Positions 42,541 to 52,306 of a DNA stretch of 64,000 nt are shown in pieces (position 1 is the stretch's first letter; each line of letters starts with the position of its first letter). A program made the translations under genes and the position numbers. The notes under the pieces are model-generated. The model did not search any database, had not been told where the DNA came from, and saw only the letters and a program-made list of their open reading frames with translations. The DNA is from Adineta vaga (taxonomy: Eukaryota > Rotifera): positions 15,996,001-16,060,000 of the forward strand of contig CP075493.1 in the NCBI GenBank assembly GCA_021613535.1, given 5' to 3'.

Positions 42541-42729
42541 AGATACATGGATATGTTAAAATACTGTTTTGTTATAGATCCTGTACATAAAGATCGAGAA
42601 CAAATTCGACGAAAGAAACAAGTAAAAAAACGAAAAGCAGTTATTCAACGATTGGTCTATTTCGATACACCACCAGAAGTGCCGTCATTAGGAAAGCAGA
42701 TTTCGACCATCAAAGAATCAGCTGTCTAA
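42541..42729 (+). pseudogene. Cytoplasmic-tail fragment of an NHL-EGF-TM paralogue
   Basis: MDMLKYCFVIDPVHKDREQI, RRKKQVKKRKAVIQRLVYFD and PPEVPSL align with the C-terminal tail of the gene at 35920-38857 (MDILKYGFGIDPVAEERKRI, KHIIQRFVYVNPPSEQLS). The membrane helix, EGF and NHL parts are absent, so this is a last-exon fragment. Its frame is still open to a stop at 42729. Confidence 0.65.
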
Positions 42730-42927
42730 AGAAATACTAATTTAATTAGTGTGTTTTTGTCTTGCTTCTTTACTTCTGCTTTCAATGTGGTTGTGAAAGT
42801 ATTACTTCTGTATGTGAAAATAAACGGTTTTTTTTGAGCGAATATATTTAAGTTCGAATACATATCTATAGAGCGAATGTGTGTGACGTAGGATATCCTA
42901 GAATAAGATTCGTGTTTTTCTACAATG

Positions 42928-43170
42928 GATTCGACTACAGACCAATTCCAACTCTGATCTCATTGGTCCCAAGTAGATATCGAAGAGCTCTATCGATCCC
43001 ATATATCACTTATTTTCGAGACCTCCGCCCCTACCGCCGAAAAATGCAAAATATTGTTAAAAAAAGGCCGCAAAATTGCTCAAACTTTAGTAATATCCTC
43101 TGGGATTCGCCACTCAATCGATTCCAACACTGTCATCACTGGTTCCAAGTAGAGCTCGATTAGCTCTATT
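42928..43170. repeat. Direct repeat, about 176-bp spacing
   Basis: Blocks GATTCG, ATTCCAAC, TGGT-CCAAGTAGA and AGCTCTAT recur in the same order at about 42928-42995 and 43104-43171. Two diverged tandem copies are inferred. Not coding. Confidence 0.5.
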
Positions 43171-43237
43171 GATTGCACTAAAGATTTTCCTCATTAGATC
43201 CTTCCTTACCCGTTAAAAGCTGAAAATACTACTAGAA

Positions 43238-43284
43238 AGGGTGTGGGTCAGACTATACTCTTAACTCACACCCACACCCTCAGG
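43238..43284. repeat. Telomere-like hairpin element, complete
   Basis: AAGGGTGTGGGT arm, spacer CAGACTATACTCTTAAC (shared core), and an arm TCACACCCACACCCTCAG. Confidence 0.85.
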
Positions 43285-43932
43285 ATTCCATTCCCAATGA
43301 TACCAACAATAAGAAGAAAATAACCAGTATAGAGTACTTATTGTTGAACATCGTACAACAATGTCATATTGATAAAATGCGTAAATTAAATAAAAAGAAC
43401 TTTAATATAATCAACAGAAGAAAAGTGCGATCGTGCAGTTTGTAAGCTTATATTATATAGAATCTATATTTGTATTTTATTACTATAAATTAAATATTTT
43501 CTTTTGTAAAATGTATCCACGAACTTCTATTCTTTCATCCAGTTGTAATAAACGACATTGATATTGAGACTTCATCTATTGAATATAATTGAATTTAATG
43601 ATTATCTTTTTAAAATGTTAATACAGGAGAATTTAAAGTTGAAAATATTTCAATATTACTCGATCTCGCTAATACTTGAGTGAAAAAAGAAGATCGAAGG
43701 GATCTAAACGAAGTAAAATGAAGATTTGTGTGTGAGAGTCACATATTTATATATCAACTTCATCGACATTATCAAGATTAGATGCAATGCATTAATTTAT
43801 TATAGTAGCATATGTTACTTGGAAACATACTCAAAGATGAAATGAAATATACGCTGTTTGACAACTTTCCAATACAAAGTAGTAGGCCTGCAAACGTATT
43901 TTATATACATTTAATCATTGATTCAAATTAAG
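43285..43932. other. Non-coding stretch
   Basis: A possible small exon (EFKVENISILLDLANT, about 43629-43676, after TTAATACAG) precedes the exon at 43933 but the join is unproven. Confidence 0.35.
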
Positions 43933-44069
43933 GTGAACTCGTATTAGTTGAAATGAATAGTGGTGTTTCGTCTATAGTTCAACAAATTGGCATACATGAA
44001 AACCAAGCTTTCATTTTAGCATTGCTTCGAAAAATAGAAAGTATAGAGAGTGAGAGAATTTATAATTAA
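43933..44069 (+). CDS. Probable terminal exon of an unidentified gene
   Basis: After an acceptor-like CAAATTAAG the frame reads GELVLVEMNSGVSSIVQQIG, IHENQAFILALLRKIESIES, ERIYN and stops at 44069. The composition is coding-like. The 5' exons are uncertain and no family is recognised. Confidence 0.35.
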
Positions 44070-44322
44070 AATAGTGAACACATATAGATATGAATATTTA
44101 TTTTCATAAAGAGAAAATAAGATTAGTGACTCTTGCTTGTTCTTTTCTACCACGCAGATGTTATAATCTATATGATGCTCTATAACGTATTGAATCCGGT
44201 ATGAAGAACAACAACGACATTAGCTTGCGACGTATGCGACGAAATACAACATCATTTAGTTAGTTATTGTTTGCAAATGAAAATCTTGATTTCTGTTCCT
44301 TTATTATTATCATCTTTTTTCT

Positions 44323-45096
44323 TTATTGAGATTTTAAAAAATTTGCAACAACTTCTCCTAATCTTGCATAACCTTTAACATTAGGATGAGCTGCATTTTT
44401 TGGATGAAGATAATCATCAGCATATGGATCAGTTGAAAAAATTTCATGACCAGTAAATGCTGTTTTAATATCAGCAATAAAACCAATTTTAGCATCATCA
44501 GCAGCTTCTTTAATTGTATTTGCAAGATGATCTATTAAACGACGACAATCATTTTCATTGGGAACTTTATTTCCTCTACTAACGAAATCAACATAAGGTA
44601 ATGCATAAATTTTTGTTGTTGATGGAACAGATGATTGAATTAATTTATGTGTTGCTACTAAACGTGCTTTTAAATCAGTTACTTTCTGTGCAACAGCTGT
44701 ATAATTATTATGTAAAATAATTGATAAAAGTGCATCTTCAACACCCATATCATTTCCACCAATTGTAAAGAGAACATGAGTAGCATTTGATAAAACTGAT
44801 TGGGCCGAACTCAGTTGACCTGGTATAGCTGTTGTTCGAACACCATCTCGAGCAAAATTTCTTGCAGACCATCCTAATAGATTAGCAGCAACCATTGTAT
44901 ATGATTTCGAATAACCACCAACAGCACCCGATGCTGTGAAAGAATCGCCAAAGGCAACAATTAATTTGTCATTACCTAAAATATACATAGTTCATAACCA
45001 AAAAAAGGATTGAAGTTTCTTCATAATATATTAACCTTGTTGAAATGAATTAATAATCAAAGTGGAACAGATAACAATGAAGAATGAAGATAACAT
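44323..45096 (-). CDS. Secreted SGNH/GDSL hydrolase, two exons
   Basis: Exon 1 (45096-45036) encodes a signal peptide (MLSSFFIVICSTLIINSFQQ). Exon 2 (44975-44323) starts GNDKLIVAFGDSFTASGAVG. The join gives 237 residues in frame. Block I is GDSFTASG (nucleophile Ser), block II contributes Gly in FARDGVRTT, block III is TIGGNDMGVED (Gly/Asn oxyanion hole), and block V is HPKNAAHPNVKGYARLGEV with the D-x-x-H pair. Predicted extracellular esterase or lipase acting on acyl or acetyl esters. The bacterial-like arrangement (SGNH with a short N-terminal GDSF block) makes horizontal origin plausible, but an intron has been gained after the signal peptide. Confidence 0.8.
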
Positions 45097-45668
45097 CGTA
45101 AGATATGTGCAAATACGAGCAAGCAAAATAAAAACCGTATTCTTTTTATATACGAATATGATATTCAATTTAGAAGAGTATGAGAAGGAAAAACATCTGT
45201 TTGGTATATCGGTGGAAAAAAATATGTAGGCGAAATCACGTATTCATATGAGAATAAGAAAATGAGGTCGTAATCTTTTAGTTATACGCACACGCACTAT
45301 ATAGGTACAGAACTTATCTGAATTGGAGGCGTGAAAAATCTCGTACTGATTCGATATCAATTTCTCAGAACATTTTCTTTTATATGTAGGTACACAACAC
45401 CTCACACGCTTTTTTTTTATCAAGTTCTTATGAACTTCCAGTGGATACTGTATGTAACGAAAAATGTCGAAGATCTTTTGTGATTGACACTTAATGTTTG
45501 AAAATAATACTTCTGTTCGCCATTCCTGAGAACGGAGCGTAAAAGTGACGCCTCGAAACATTACCAGTTACGTAGGTTATTCAAAAAATAACTGAAAACA
45601 TTGCTTAAATATGGTCAACATTCTAATTGTTACTTGTAGCCCGTTTCATTTTCTTCCTTCCGCTAAAT
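45097..45668. other. Non-coding stretch
   Basis: Promoter side of the SGNH hydrolase gene; no gene seen on either strand. Confidence 0.4.
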
Positions 45669-45711
45669 ACACCGCGGTGTCGTTAAAAAAACCGCTGATA
45701 TCAGCGGTTTT
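45669..45711. repeat. Twin perfect palindromes
   Basis: ACACCGCGGTGT (12 bp, 45669-45680) is followed 7 bp later by a 24-bp perfect palindrome at 45688-45711 centred on GCTGATATCAGC with A/T flanks. It lies directly before a gene fragment. It may be an end of a DNA transposon or a cruciform-forming site. Confidence 0.6.
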
Positions 45712-45714
45712 AAT

Positions 45715-45915
45715 AAAAACAATTTTTCGTGGGAGCAAGATATTGTACCACCATCGCAAATCTTTGTTATTTCAGCACAAAAATTTCGTGATTATCTTCA
45801 TTCAGCAGAGGCTAATAATTTTCCCAATGCAAGCGAAGATGCATTGCTTTCAGGAGAAATGGATAAATTAATTAAATATTTGGCTGATGATATTGCTGTC
45901 CGACGAAATCAATAA
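45715..45915 (+). pseudogene. C-terminal fragment of an unidentified, possibly GTPase-like protein
   Basis: The frame reads NNFSWEQDIVPPSQIFVISA, QKFRDYLHSAEANNFPNASE, DALLSGEMDKLIKYLADDIA and VRRNQ to a stop at 45915. The pattern (I/V)F.(I/V)S...(F/Y)...L vaguely recalls dynamin/IRG-like proteins found in bdelloids and fungi; this is a weak guess. The frame starts right after the twin palindromes, with no start codon. Confidence 0.35.
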
Positions 45916-46569
45916 CACATCATAATTATAAAATGAACTAAATTCTTGAAAGAGGTATAAAAGACAAATAACCTTGACAGATAAAAATGTCTTTTCTGTA
46001 TGCTTTTATGCCTTTATAATAGAAATAAATATTTATTTTCTAATTAATATTGTTGTTCAAAAAGAAAATGATCGAGTAGATATCATATCATTTGACAACA
46101 GGAGAATAATACCTTTGAATTAAAGTATGAATAAGCACAACTATTGTGATAATTTCATAATCACGTATGTGCTTTTTTTCTTGAACGACAGTTATACTAT
46201 TATGTCTTTGATCAGGAGATTTTTGTGATGAGAGTATCAGAAATTGCAAAAAAACGGTGAAAATCCACCGATTAAGAATAGCTCGATTCCATATTTAGAT
46301 AAGTCTATGTAGATTGATAGCAGATATATCCAGTGCATCATTTACTCTTGATAAATTTGATTTATTCATTGGAATGTGTCTTAAATATCTATTTTCTTGG
46401 CTCTACGAGCAGCTGTATAATTATAATCTTTTCCAACTTGAAACAGAGATTATAATGATAATGAATTAGAACAAAGTACAACTTGGCTATATGCTTGTCT
46501 TGTAATCGGTAAGTGATATTGAAATTTTTTCTTTTTAATCTTTTCTAAAACTGACGTGAGTTAAGCACT
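45916..46569. other. Non-coding stretch
   Basis: No gene recognised. Confidence 0.4.
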
Positions 46570-47300
46570 ATGAAACACATTGAAAATAAGAATGAGAGTA
46601 GAAATTACATTTGGTTTGCTACGGAGAAAATCATGAAAGTCTTTCTTTGTATATTTCATAAAAATTCTAAATCACTCTTTTGTTTCTATTTATTCTTTAC
46701 TTTCTTTAGTCTCTCTTTATATTATATTTTATATTACCTTATTACAACCACATTCTGAAATAATCAATGTATTCGATATTACGCATGATATCATTGAACA
46801 ATTACGAATGGAACATGCTGAAACTCTTTCATGTCCGTGTAAGATAACGAGCATATCCTATAAAACTTTCATGACCAATACGATCACATTACATCCTGTT
46901 TGTTCGAGTATTTTTGTGACGGATGCATGGGCCGAAGCTTTTTATCTTCAAGATCCAGGTGCGACCTGGACGCAAGATTTCACAAAAGTAGCTTATTCAG
47001 TAGTAAGTAAAAGTTCCATTTTTGCCAAATCACGTATCCTGATTTGATGGAAGGACTTATTCAGAATTTACTTTGATTAATTTTCTTTTCGTTTAGTTCA
47101 AGCTGTTGGCCAATCTATGCACATTGTGCAATAATATAAAAGATCAAAATAAGATTGATTTATACAATCGCGAGCTTCTCACTATCGAACTGCTCTCCAA
47201 AGAGCAACTTGAATCTCAAACAGAGTTCCTTGTTGAAATGTTTAAAAACAGTACCGCTATTCAAATTATCTCGCATATAGCGACTATCTCAGAACTATGA
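46570..47300 (+). CDS. Membrane-anchored Cys-motif protein, 5' exons of a bdelloid-type family (truncated)
   Basis: Exon 1 (MKHIENKNESRNYIWFATEK, to about 46643) is followed by an intron ending TTACTTTCTTTAG. Exon 2 (46710-47002) has a membrane helix (SLYIIFYITLLQPHSEIINV) then LSCPCKITSISYKTF and HPVCSSIFVTDAWAEAFYL. After a GTAAGT donor and a TTCGTTTAG acceptor, exon 3 (47097-47300) reads FKLLANLCTLCNNIKDQNKI to ISHIATISEL and a stop. The CPC...I.Y..F.....H.VCSS.F pattern is typical of a large membrane-protein family I associate with bdelloid genomes, where proteins are several hundred residues longer. A telomere-like hairpin begins 19 bp past the stop, so the 3' part is probably lost. Function unknown. 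Confidence 0.5.
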
Positions 47301-47318
47301 CCCATGCAAATTCGTTTT

Positions 47319-47370
47319 GTTGGGTGTGGGTGTAGAAGAAATGCCTCGGCCCACCCACCCACACCCTCAA
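47319..47370. repeat. Telomere-like hairpin element, complete
   Basis: TTGGGTGTGGGTGTAG arm, a short spacer, and an arm CCCACCCACCCACACCCTCAA. It lies between the truncated membrane-protein gene and a GPCR relic. Confidence 0.85.
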
Positions 47371-47455
47371 ATTATTCCGGAATTTTTCATGTCGTAATAT
47401 AAATCATATTTGTACTCCAGCTTCATTTCTTTTACGTTATTTTATTATCTTAGCA

Positions 47456-47852
47456 TAAATTGATCGATATTATGCTAGTGCAACGAATGTACATTTACGA
47501 AAATTTAGTTCTGTTTGTCAAATTAGTCAGTGGATGATTTTCAGTTGTATTAAATTATTTGCACTCTTTTTCATTAACATTCTAATTCGATACAATCTAC
47601 AACAAGCAACAAGCTATACTTATGGTCTGCAAAGAAATTCTCTCGATAATCAAATATTTATAATAACATCAGTTTTTCTGTTTGCTACAATTCCATCTTG
47701 TTTTATGATTCTTTTTCTATGGTTTTCCAACTATTGATAACACAAAAAGAATTAACTCGAATATTATTTTTTCAAGTGACTGTAGATATTTTACTAATTT
47801 TACTAGCAATTGTTGTCTATCTTATATCTAGTATCGTATTTATAGAAAAGAA
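47456..47852 (+). pseudogene. GPCR relic (second half of a 7TM receptor)
   Basis: After TTATCTTAG a frame reads IDRYYASATNVHLRKFSS (a DRY-type ICL2 start), then helix-like MIFSCIKLFALFFINILI and IFIITSVFLFATIPSCFMIL. A frameshift near 47720 leads to VFQLLITQKELTRILFFQVT and VDILLILLAIVVYLISSIVF to a stop at 47852. The first three helices are missing. A (TAA)n microsatellite follows at 47856-47879. Confidence 0.55.
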
Positions 47853-47982
47853 CTTATAATAATAATAATAATAATAATTCATAGAACAGTGACATCTTTA
47901 AATTTGAAAAAACACTTGCTTGTTTCTTTTCTTCCATAGTTCATGTAAATGAAGATGGCAAACTCGATAATATTCATAAAAA

Positions 47983-49830
47983 ATGGAAAATTCTCCTGCC
48001 ACTAATGATCAACAAAAACAAGCTCTAATTGAAACACTTCCAAACGAAGTAATCTACAACATCTTTAACTTTCTAACTACATTGGATGTTGTTCGAGGTT
48101 TTACACAACTTAATCATCGTTTTGATGTATTAGTACGATTTCATGTTAAAGAAATCGATCTAACTGATAGTTGGCAAGGAAACCAACAATATTTGCAACG
48201 CATCTGTGAGACAATTCAAACATTAAAAATCGATCGGTATCATACTTATTTATTGACGTCTTCATGTGATCGAACAAAGCTCACTGCTCGTCAACACAAC
48301 GATAAACACTTATTACAATCTATGATCCAAAAAATCGCAACTACAATACAATGTAGTTCATTTCGTTCAGCTCCAGCAAGTATTTATCGATTTCCTGCAC
48401 TTCAGTCACTTCATCTTATTAATATATCGAACTGGAACAGCATTATATCTGACATGAATCTAACAAATTTGAATCTTTGGTTCGATGATGGTATACATTA
48501 TTTTAATGCTGAAACAAAGATTCCTGCAACAATCATTCGATTCACTGCAAATGCTGTTCTTGATGCTCATTGTTTCCATTTGAATTTAATTTATTTGAAT
48601 GTATATATTTGTTCATTTGTACATCTGATCGAAATAGTTGAACACACACCCAATATTCAGCATTTATCTATCAGTTTCGCTAATCATTTTTCTGATTATG
48701 ATAGTATGGAAAACTATCAATCCAATCATTTTCAGACTATGATCGTTAATTTTTGTTCATTGACTAGTTTAACTCATTTATCTTTTAGTACGAAACAATC
48801 TCATATTATAGAAAGCAATGAATATTTTCCATTTGAACAAATTCAACGTTTCATTGATCAATGTTGTCCAACACAAACAATACTTAAAAAAGTCATTCTA
48901 AAATTTGATTGTGTTAATTTTTCACAAACTATGTGGTCAACAATCGTTCGATATAAAACTATATTTGATCATTTTCATTTCTATGCTTCATTCCGACTGG
49001 AAGATAAATCATGGAAAAATACAATTATTTCTTCTCTTGTCAATCAATTTGATTTTTATATCGAAGATGGTGATCCATTACATGCACAGATTCGTTTTAT
49101 ACATGTTTACTCTTTACCATTTATCTTTAATAAACTTCATGGATTTATTTCTTGTGAAGAACTCAGTACTCGTTCGTCATTTTCATCAGTTCGTCATTTA
49201 TATTTCATACAGACTCGTCTAGCTCGGCACATCTCATTTGCATCATTGGCAAATCGAATGCCTCGTCTAATGTCAATGGATTGTAATCTTTTCTTTGCTC
49301 ATAGTCATAGAATGAACATTCCAGAAGTGCTTGTAAATCGAGATAATTTCATTTATATTCGTATTTTCCGTTACGTATCACATTGTTGGTATCGAGAATG
49401 TGATTGCCATGATTTTCTTCCTCGATTTCTCCCTCTAATGCCACACTTACACGATCTCACGACTTCGGAAGAAAATTTTATCGATGGTCAACATTTATTT
49501 CCAACTATTAAACGACTCGATTTACGACAGTCTCGATTCGAATTATTCGACAATTTAATACGATATATACCACATTTATCAAAGATTTTTCTTGGTGTCC
49601 TACCTTCCAATTCACGAAATTTATCTTATTTTCTCAATTCTCTATTCATTAAAATTTCTTCACTAGAACTTGTTTCTTTTAACAACAATGTCCAATGTAA
49701 TGCTAAAGTACAATCATACAAATCGGCTCAACATGTTTTAGTTCTAACAAAGCGCATGGACAATCGACTTCGTCATTTGAAATTAGATTATAGATGTGGA
49801 ATAGTTGCATTTTATCTGCAAAATATGTAA
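47983..49830 (+). CDS. F-box protein with LRR-like C-terminal region
   Basis: 615 residues, intronless. The F-box is near the N-terminus: IETLPNEVIYNIFNFLTTLD, VVRGFTQLNHRFDVLVRFHV (residues about 16-56). The rest is a long irregular LRR-like region with units such as NIQHLSISFAN, SLTHLSFSTK, FPTIKRLDLRQS and HLSKIFLGVL. No start closer to the acceptor-like TTCCATAG upstream is needed; the ATG at 47983 directly precedes the F-box. Predicted to link SKP1-cullin E3 ligase to a substrate bound by the C-terminal part. Such F-box families are greatly expanded in bdelloids; two decayed relatives lie at 5738 and 7053. Confidence 0.8.
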   Translation: MENSPATNDQQKQALIETLPNEVIYNIFNFLTTLDVVRGFTQLNHRFDVLVRFHVKEIDLTDSWQGNQQYLQRICETIQTLKIDRYHTYLLTSSCDRTKLTARQHNDKHLLQSMIQKIATTIQCSSFRSAPASIYRFPALQSLHLINISNWNSIISDMNLTNLNLWFDDGIHYFNAETKIPATIIRFTANAVLDAHCFHLNLIYLNVYICSFVHLIEIVEHTPNIQHLSISFANHFSDYDSMENYQSNHFQTMIVNFCSLTSLTHLSFSTKQSHIIESNEYFPFEQIQRFIDQCCPTQTILKKVILKFDCVNFSQTMWSTIVRYKTIFDHFHFYASFRLEDKSWKNTIISSLVNQFDFYIEDGDPLHAQIRFIHVYSLPFIFNKLHGFISCEELSTRSSFSSVRHLYFIQTRLARHISFASLANRMPRLMSMDCNLFFAHSHRMNIPEVLVNRDNFIYIRIFRYVSHCWYRECDCHDFLPRFLPLMPHLHDLTTSEENFIDGQHLFPTIKRLDLRQSRFELFDNLIRYIPHLSKIFLGVLPSNSRNLSYFLNSLFIKISSLELVSFNNNVQCNAKVQSYKSAQHVLVLTKRMDNRLRHLKLDYRCGIVAFYLQNM

Positions 49831-49948
49831 ACATAATTATGTTTTTTTGAGAGTGAAGATGTTTTATCCTTTTTTTCGTCAGAACTACATGTTTTTTTTT
49901 TAAATTTTTGTTCAATAGATATATATACAATGTGATGTTACTTTAAAT

Positions 49949-50005
49949 AGGGTGTGGGTGTGTGTACGAGAATGGTATAACACTCACACCCACCCACACC
50001 CTCAA
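49949..50005. repeat. Telomere-like hairpin element, complete
   Basis: AGGGTGTGGGTGTGTGTAC arm, a short spacer, and an arm ACACCCACCCACACCCTCAA. About 120 bp past the F-box gene. Confidence 0.85.
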
Positions 50006-50245
50006 TCTATGATTTTATTGAGTATTTTTTCAATCAAAAGAAACAAAATATGTTCAATTATTAAGAAATTTTATGCTTATTTAGCTATACGTTTTAGAAA
50101 TCGAAAAGAATATTATCCATATACCTATATGTGATGAAACACGGTTGTCTATTGCGTATAATTTGTTTCTTCGAGAAAAACATTTCATTTGTAGATTTTT
50201 ACTTTCTTCTGTATTCGAAGATGAAGATGTAGGTTTTTATGCAAA

Positions 50246-50258
50246 CTCACACCCTCAC
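50246..50258. repeat. Telomere-like right half-element, short
   Basis: CTCACACCCTCAC; only one arm, weak. Confidence 0.35.
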
Positions 50259-50571
50259 TTGATATTGTTGTATTTTGTTTATTTCACAATTAGTTGAGAA
50301 TATTCTTAGTTTTATTCCATTGTATAATCTACATATAAAAAAAAACATGTGTTTAGTCAACCAATTGCTTACATATAGCGTAACAAATTGACTTTTGCAT
50401 GAATAATTTTAATGATGCTCTTAACTTGTCAATTTTTGTAACATAATGATTATCTTCTTTTTTTTTACAACGTGAGGATAAAAAGAAAAAGTTTCAGGTG
50501 CAAAAATATTCATCAAGAAATATAGATTGTTTTCTTCTTGTTATAATTGCCATATATAATCGAACATCAAT

Positions 50572-51540
50572 ATGACAATTCCTTCTATTGTTCAATTTTC
50601 GCTTTTTTTAATCTTTGTGATTCCATCGATTTTATGCAGTATTTTCAATCTTTATTATTTTCTTACGCATCGAACCTTTCGTCAAAGTCTTCACAATCAT
50701 GTTATTACATTTATTCATTCGTTTGGTCTTATCTATATGATTACTGATTGTATCTGGCTTATTCATTATTATCGTACTAATTCAGCATTAGTATCAATAC
50801 CTCTATTTTGTCACATATGGGCTTATGTAGATATTGCTGGATTTGTTTCAATAATAACTCTAACAAGTTGGGCATCAATTGAACGGCATATTCTCATTTT
50901 TCATCAAAATTTACTTTCAACACCATTCAAACGTATTCTTTTTCATTATTTGCCATTGATTATCTTCAGTATTTATCCATTCATTTTTTATTTTATTGTC
51001 TTTTTCATTCTATCTTGTGATGTTCCAATGGATTATAATCAACCAAATTGTGCGTTAGGTTATTGTACATCCACATATCCAACATTAGCTGTATGGGATA
51101 GTTGGGCAAATAATATAATACCAATTTTTACAATTGTTATCTTTAGTATCGCTCTAATTGTTCGTGTTTGGTATAGTAAATATCGAATGCGTCAACAATT
51201 TCAATGGAGAAATTATAAAAAACTGGCATTTCAATTATTATCAATCTCTTTTCTTTATTTCTTTTTATGTTGGCCAACAACAATCTTATATACAGCTTAT
51301 ACATTTGGTCTATCGTATGATGTAGGTTTGGATTACTTTTTAAATTCTTTTTATTTCTCTTATTTTATCATATTATTCACTCCTTTCGTATCTATTGCTT
51401 CGTTACCGGAACTACGAACAAAATTTCGAAGAATCATTCGATTTTGTCGCCGAGAAAGACATCGAATTGTTCCTGAAACAGGAGGATTGAATCGTTTGAA
51501 AGATCGACGAACCATCGGAATTATAGGTACTGTTCAATAA
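50572..51540 (+). CDS. Divergent rhodopsin-like 7TM receptor
   Basis: 322 residues, intronless. Seven hydrophobic segments start with FSLFLIFVIPSILCSIFNLY. TM3 ends TLTSWASIERHILIFH, where ERH replaces DRY. Cys in PLFCHIWAY and in ILSCDVPMD fit the conserved disulfide. Basic ICL3 (KYRMRQQFQWRNYKK) leads to TM6 (LSISFLYFFLCWPTTILYT) with the CWxP motif intact. The tail is basic (FRRIIRFCRRERHR). Likely a chemosensory or peptide receptor of the lineage-specific groups; the ligand is unknown. Confidence 0.85.
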   Translation: MTIPSIVQFSLFLIFVIPSILCSIFNLYYFLTHRTFRQSLHNHVITFIHSFGLIYMITDCIWLIHYYRTNSALVSIPLFCHIWAYVDIAGFVSIITLTSWASIERHILIFHQNLLSTPFKRILFHYLPLIIFSIYPFIFYFIVFFILSCDVPMDYNQPNCALGYCTSTYPTLAVWDSWANNIIPIFTIVIFSIALIVRVWYSKYRMRQQFQWRNYKKLAFQLLSISFLYFFLCWPTTILYTAYTFGLSYDVGLDYFLNSFYFSYFIILFTPFVSIASLPELRTKFRRIIRFCRRERHRIVPETGGLNRLKDRRTIGIIGTVQ

Positions 51541-51670
51541 TTATTCCTTTTTATTTTGACATAATCTCGAGAGAGAAAACTTTTCTTTTCGTAAATAAAT
51601 AAATAAATATCAGTATACGTGTAATTGCATCACACAGTAGTAAGAACAGCAAATAAAAGAAATACTAGGG

Positions 51671-51678
51671 TATATAAA
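51671..51678 (+). promoter_or_regulatory. TATA box of the basic-protein gene
   Basis: TATATAAA, 47 bp upstream of the ATG at 51718. Confidence 0.55.
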
Positions 51679-51717
51679 TGCTTCCATCGTCTCGTTTAAC
51701 AGGAATATATACGCACA

Positions 51718-52053
51718 ATGGTGACCTCATTAAGAAAACGAGTTATTTCAAAGCAAACCAAAAGACATGTACCCTATCGGAAACTATTAATTCCAGCTCT
51801 TCAATGGTGGAATCCAGAAAATAAAGCAAGTGAAGCAACAAGTGTAGTACGTGTTATCAATTGGATACAACGATTCGGTAAATGTGGAAATGGACCTTAT
51901 TTAAAGTATGGACAACGATGCATACGAAGAGCTTTACTTTTGAGTGCAAGAGCTGGATTATTGAAACGAAAGAAACAATCGTTTCTTCTAGGAAAAGAAA
52001 CTGTAAAACGATTACAAGAGAAAAAGAAGATATCGAAAACTAATCGGTGTTAA
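51718..52053 (+). CDS. Small basic protein, possibly DNA-binding
   Basis: 111 residues, intronless, strongly basic (SLRKRVISKQTKRHVPYRKL at the start; LLKRKKQSFLLGKETVKRLQ and EKKKISKTNRC at the end). The middle (WWNPENKASEATSVVRVINW to CIRRALLLSARAGL) could form helices. The CIRRALLLSARAGLLKRKK then SFLLGKE arrangement faintly recalls the end of a linker-histone winged helix, but length and motifs are not diagnostic. A well-placed TATA box supports a real gene. No firm family. Confidence 0.55.
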   Translation: MVTSLRKRVISKQTKRHVPYRKLLIPALQWWNPENKASEATSVVRVINWIQRFGKCGNGPYLKYGQRCIRRALLLSARAGLLKRKKQSFLLGKETVKRLQEKKKISKTNRC

Positions 52054-52306
52054 ATAAATTTCTTTCTGTATTTTTCTTTTTTGTAAATAAATCAAGAAAC
52101 TCAGTAGATGTTTAAAATCGAATCAACATGTGTCTATTTTCATTTTGATGCATATTCATAATAACTATGACAACAGATAATAAGAACTATAGCGGATGAA
52201 AAAAGTCAAATATTGCGAACGTTCACAGATGAACTAGTTTGTAGCAAAATTAATTTGCGTTAGACATCTATACAAATTTGAATGAAAGATAGAAGAAAGT
52301 ATTTTA
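52054..52306. other. Short intergenic stretch
   Basis: Convergent 3' ends; no feature. Confidence 0.4.

Larger units (their letters stand above)
49831..50571. other. Non-coding stretch
   Basis: Contains a complete telomere-like hairpin (49949-50005) and a half copy (50246-50258). Confidence 0.5.
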
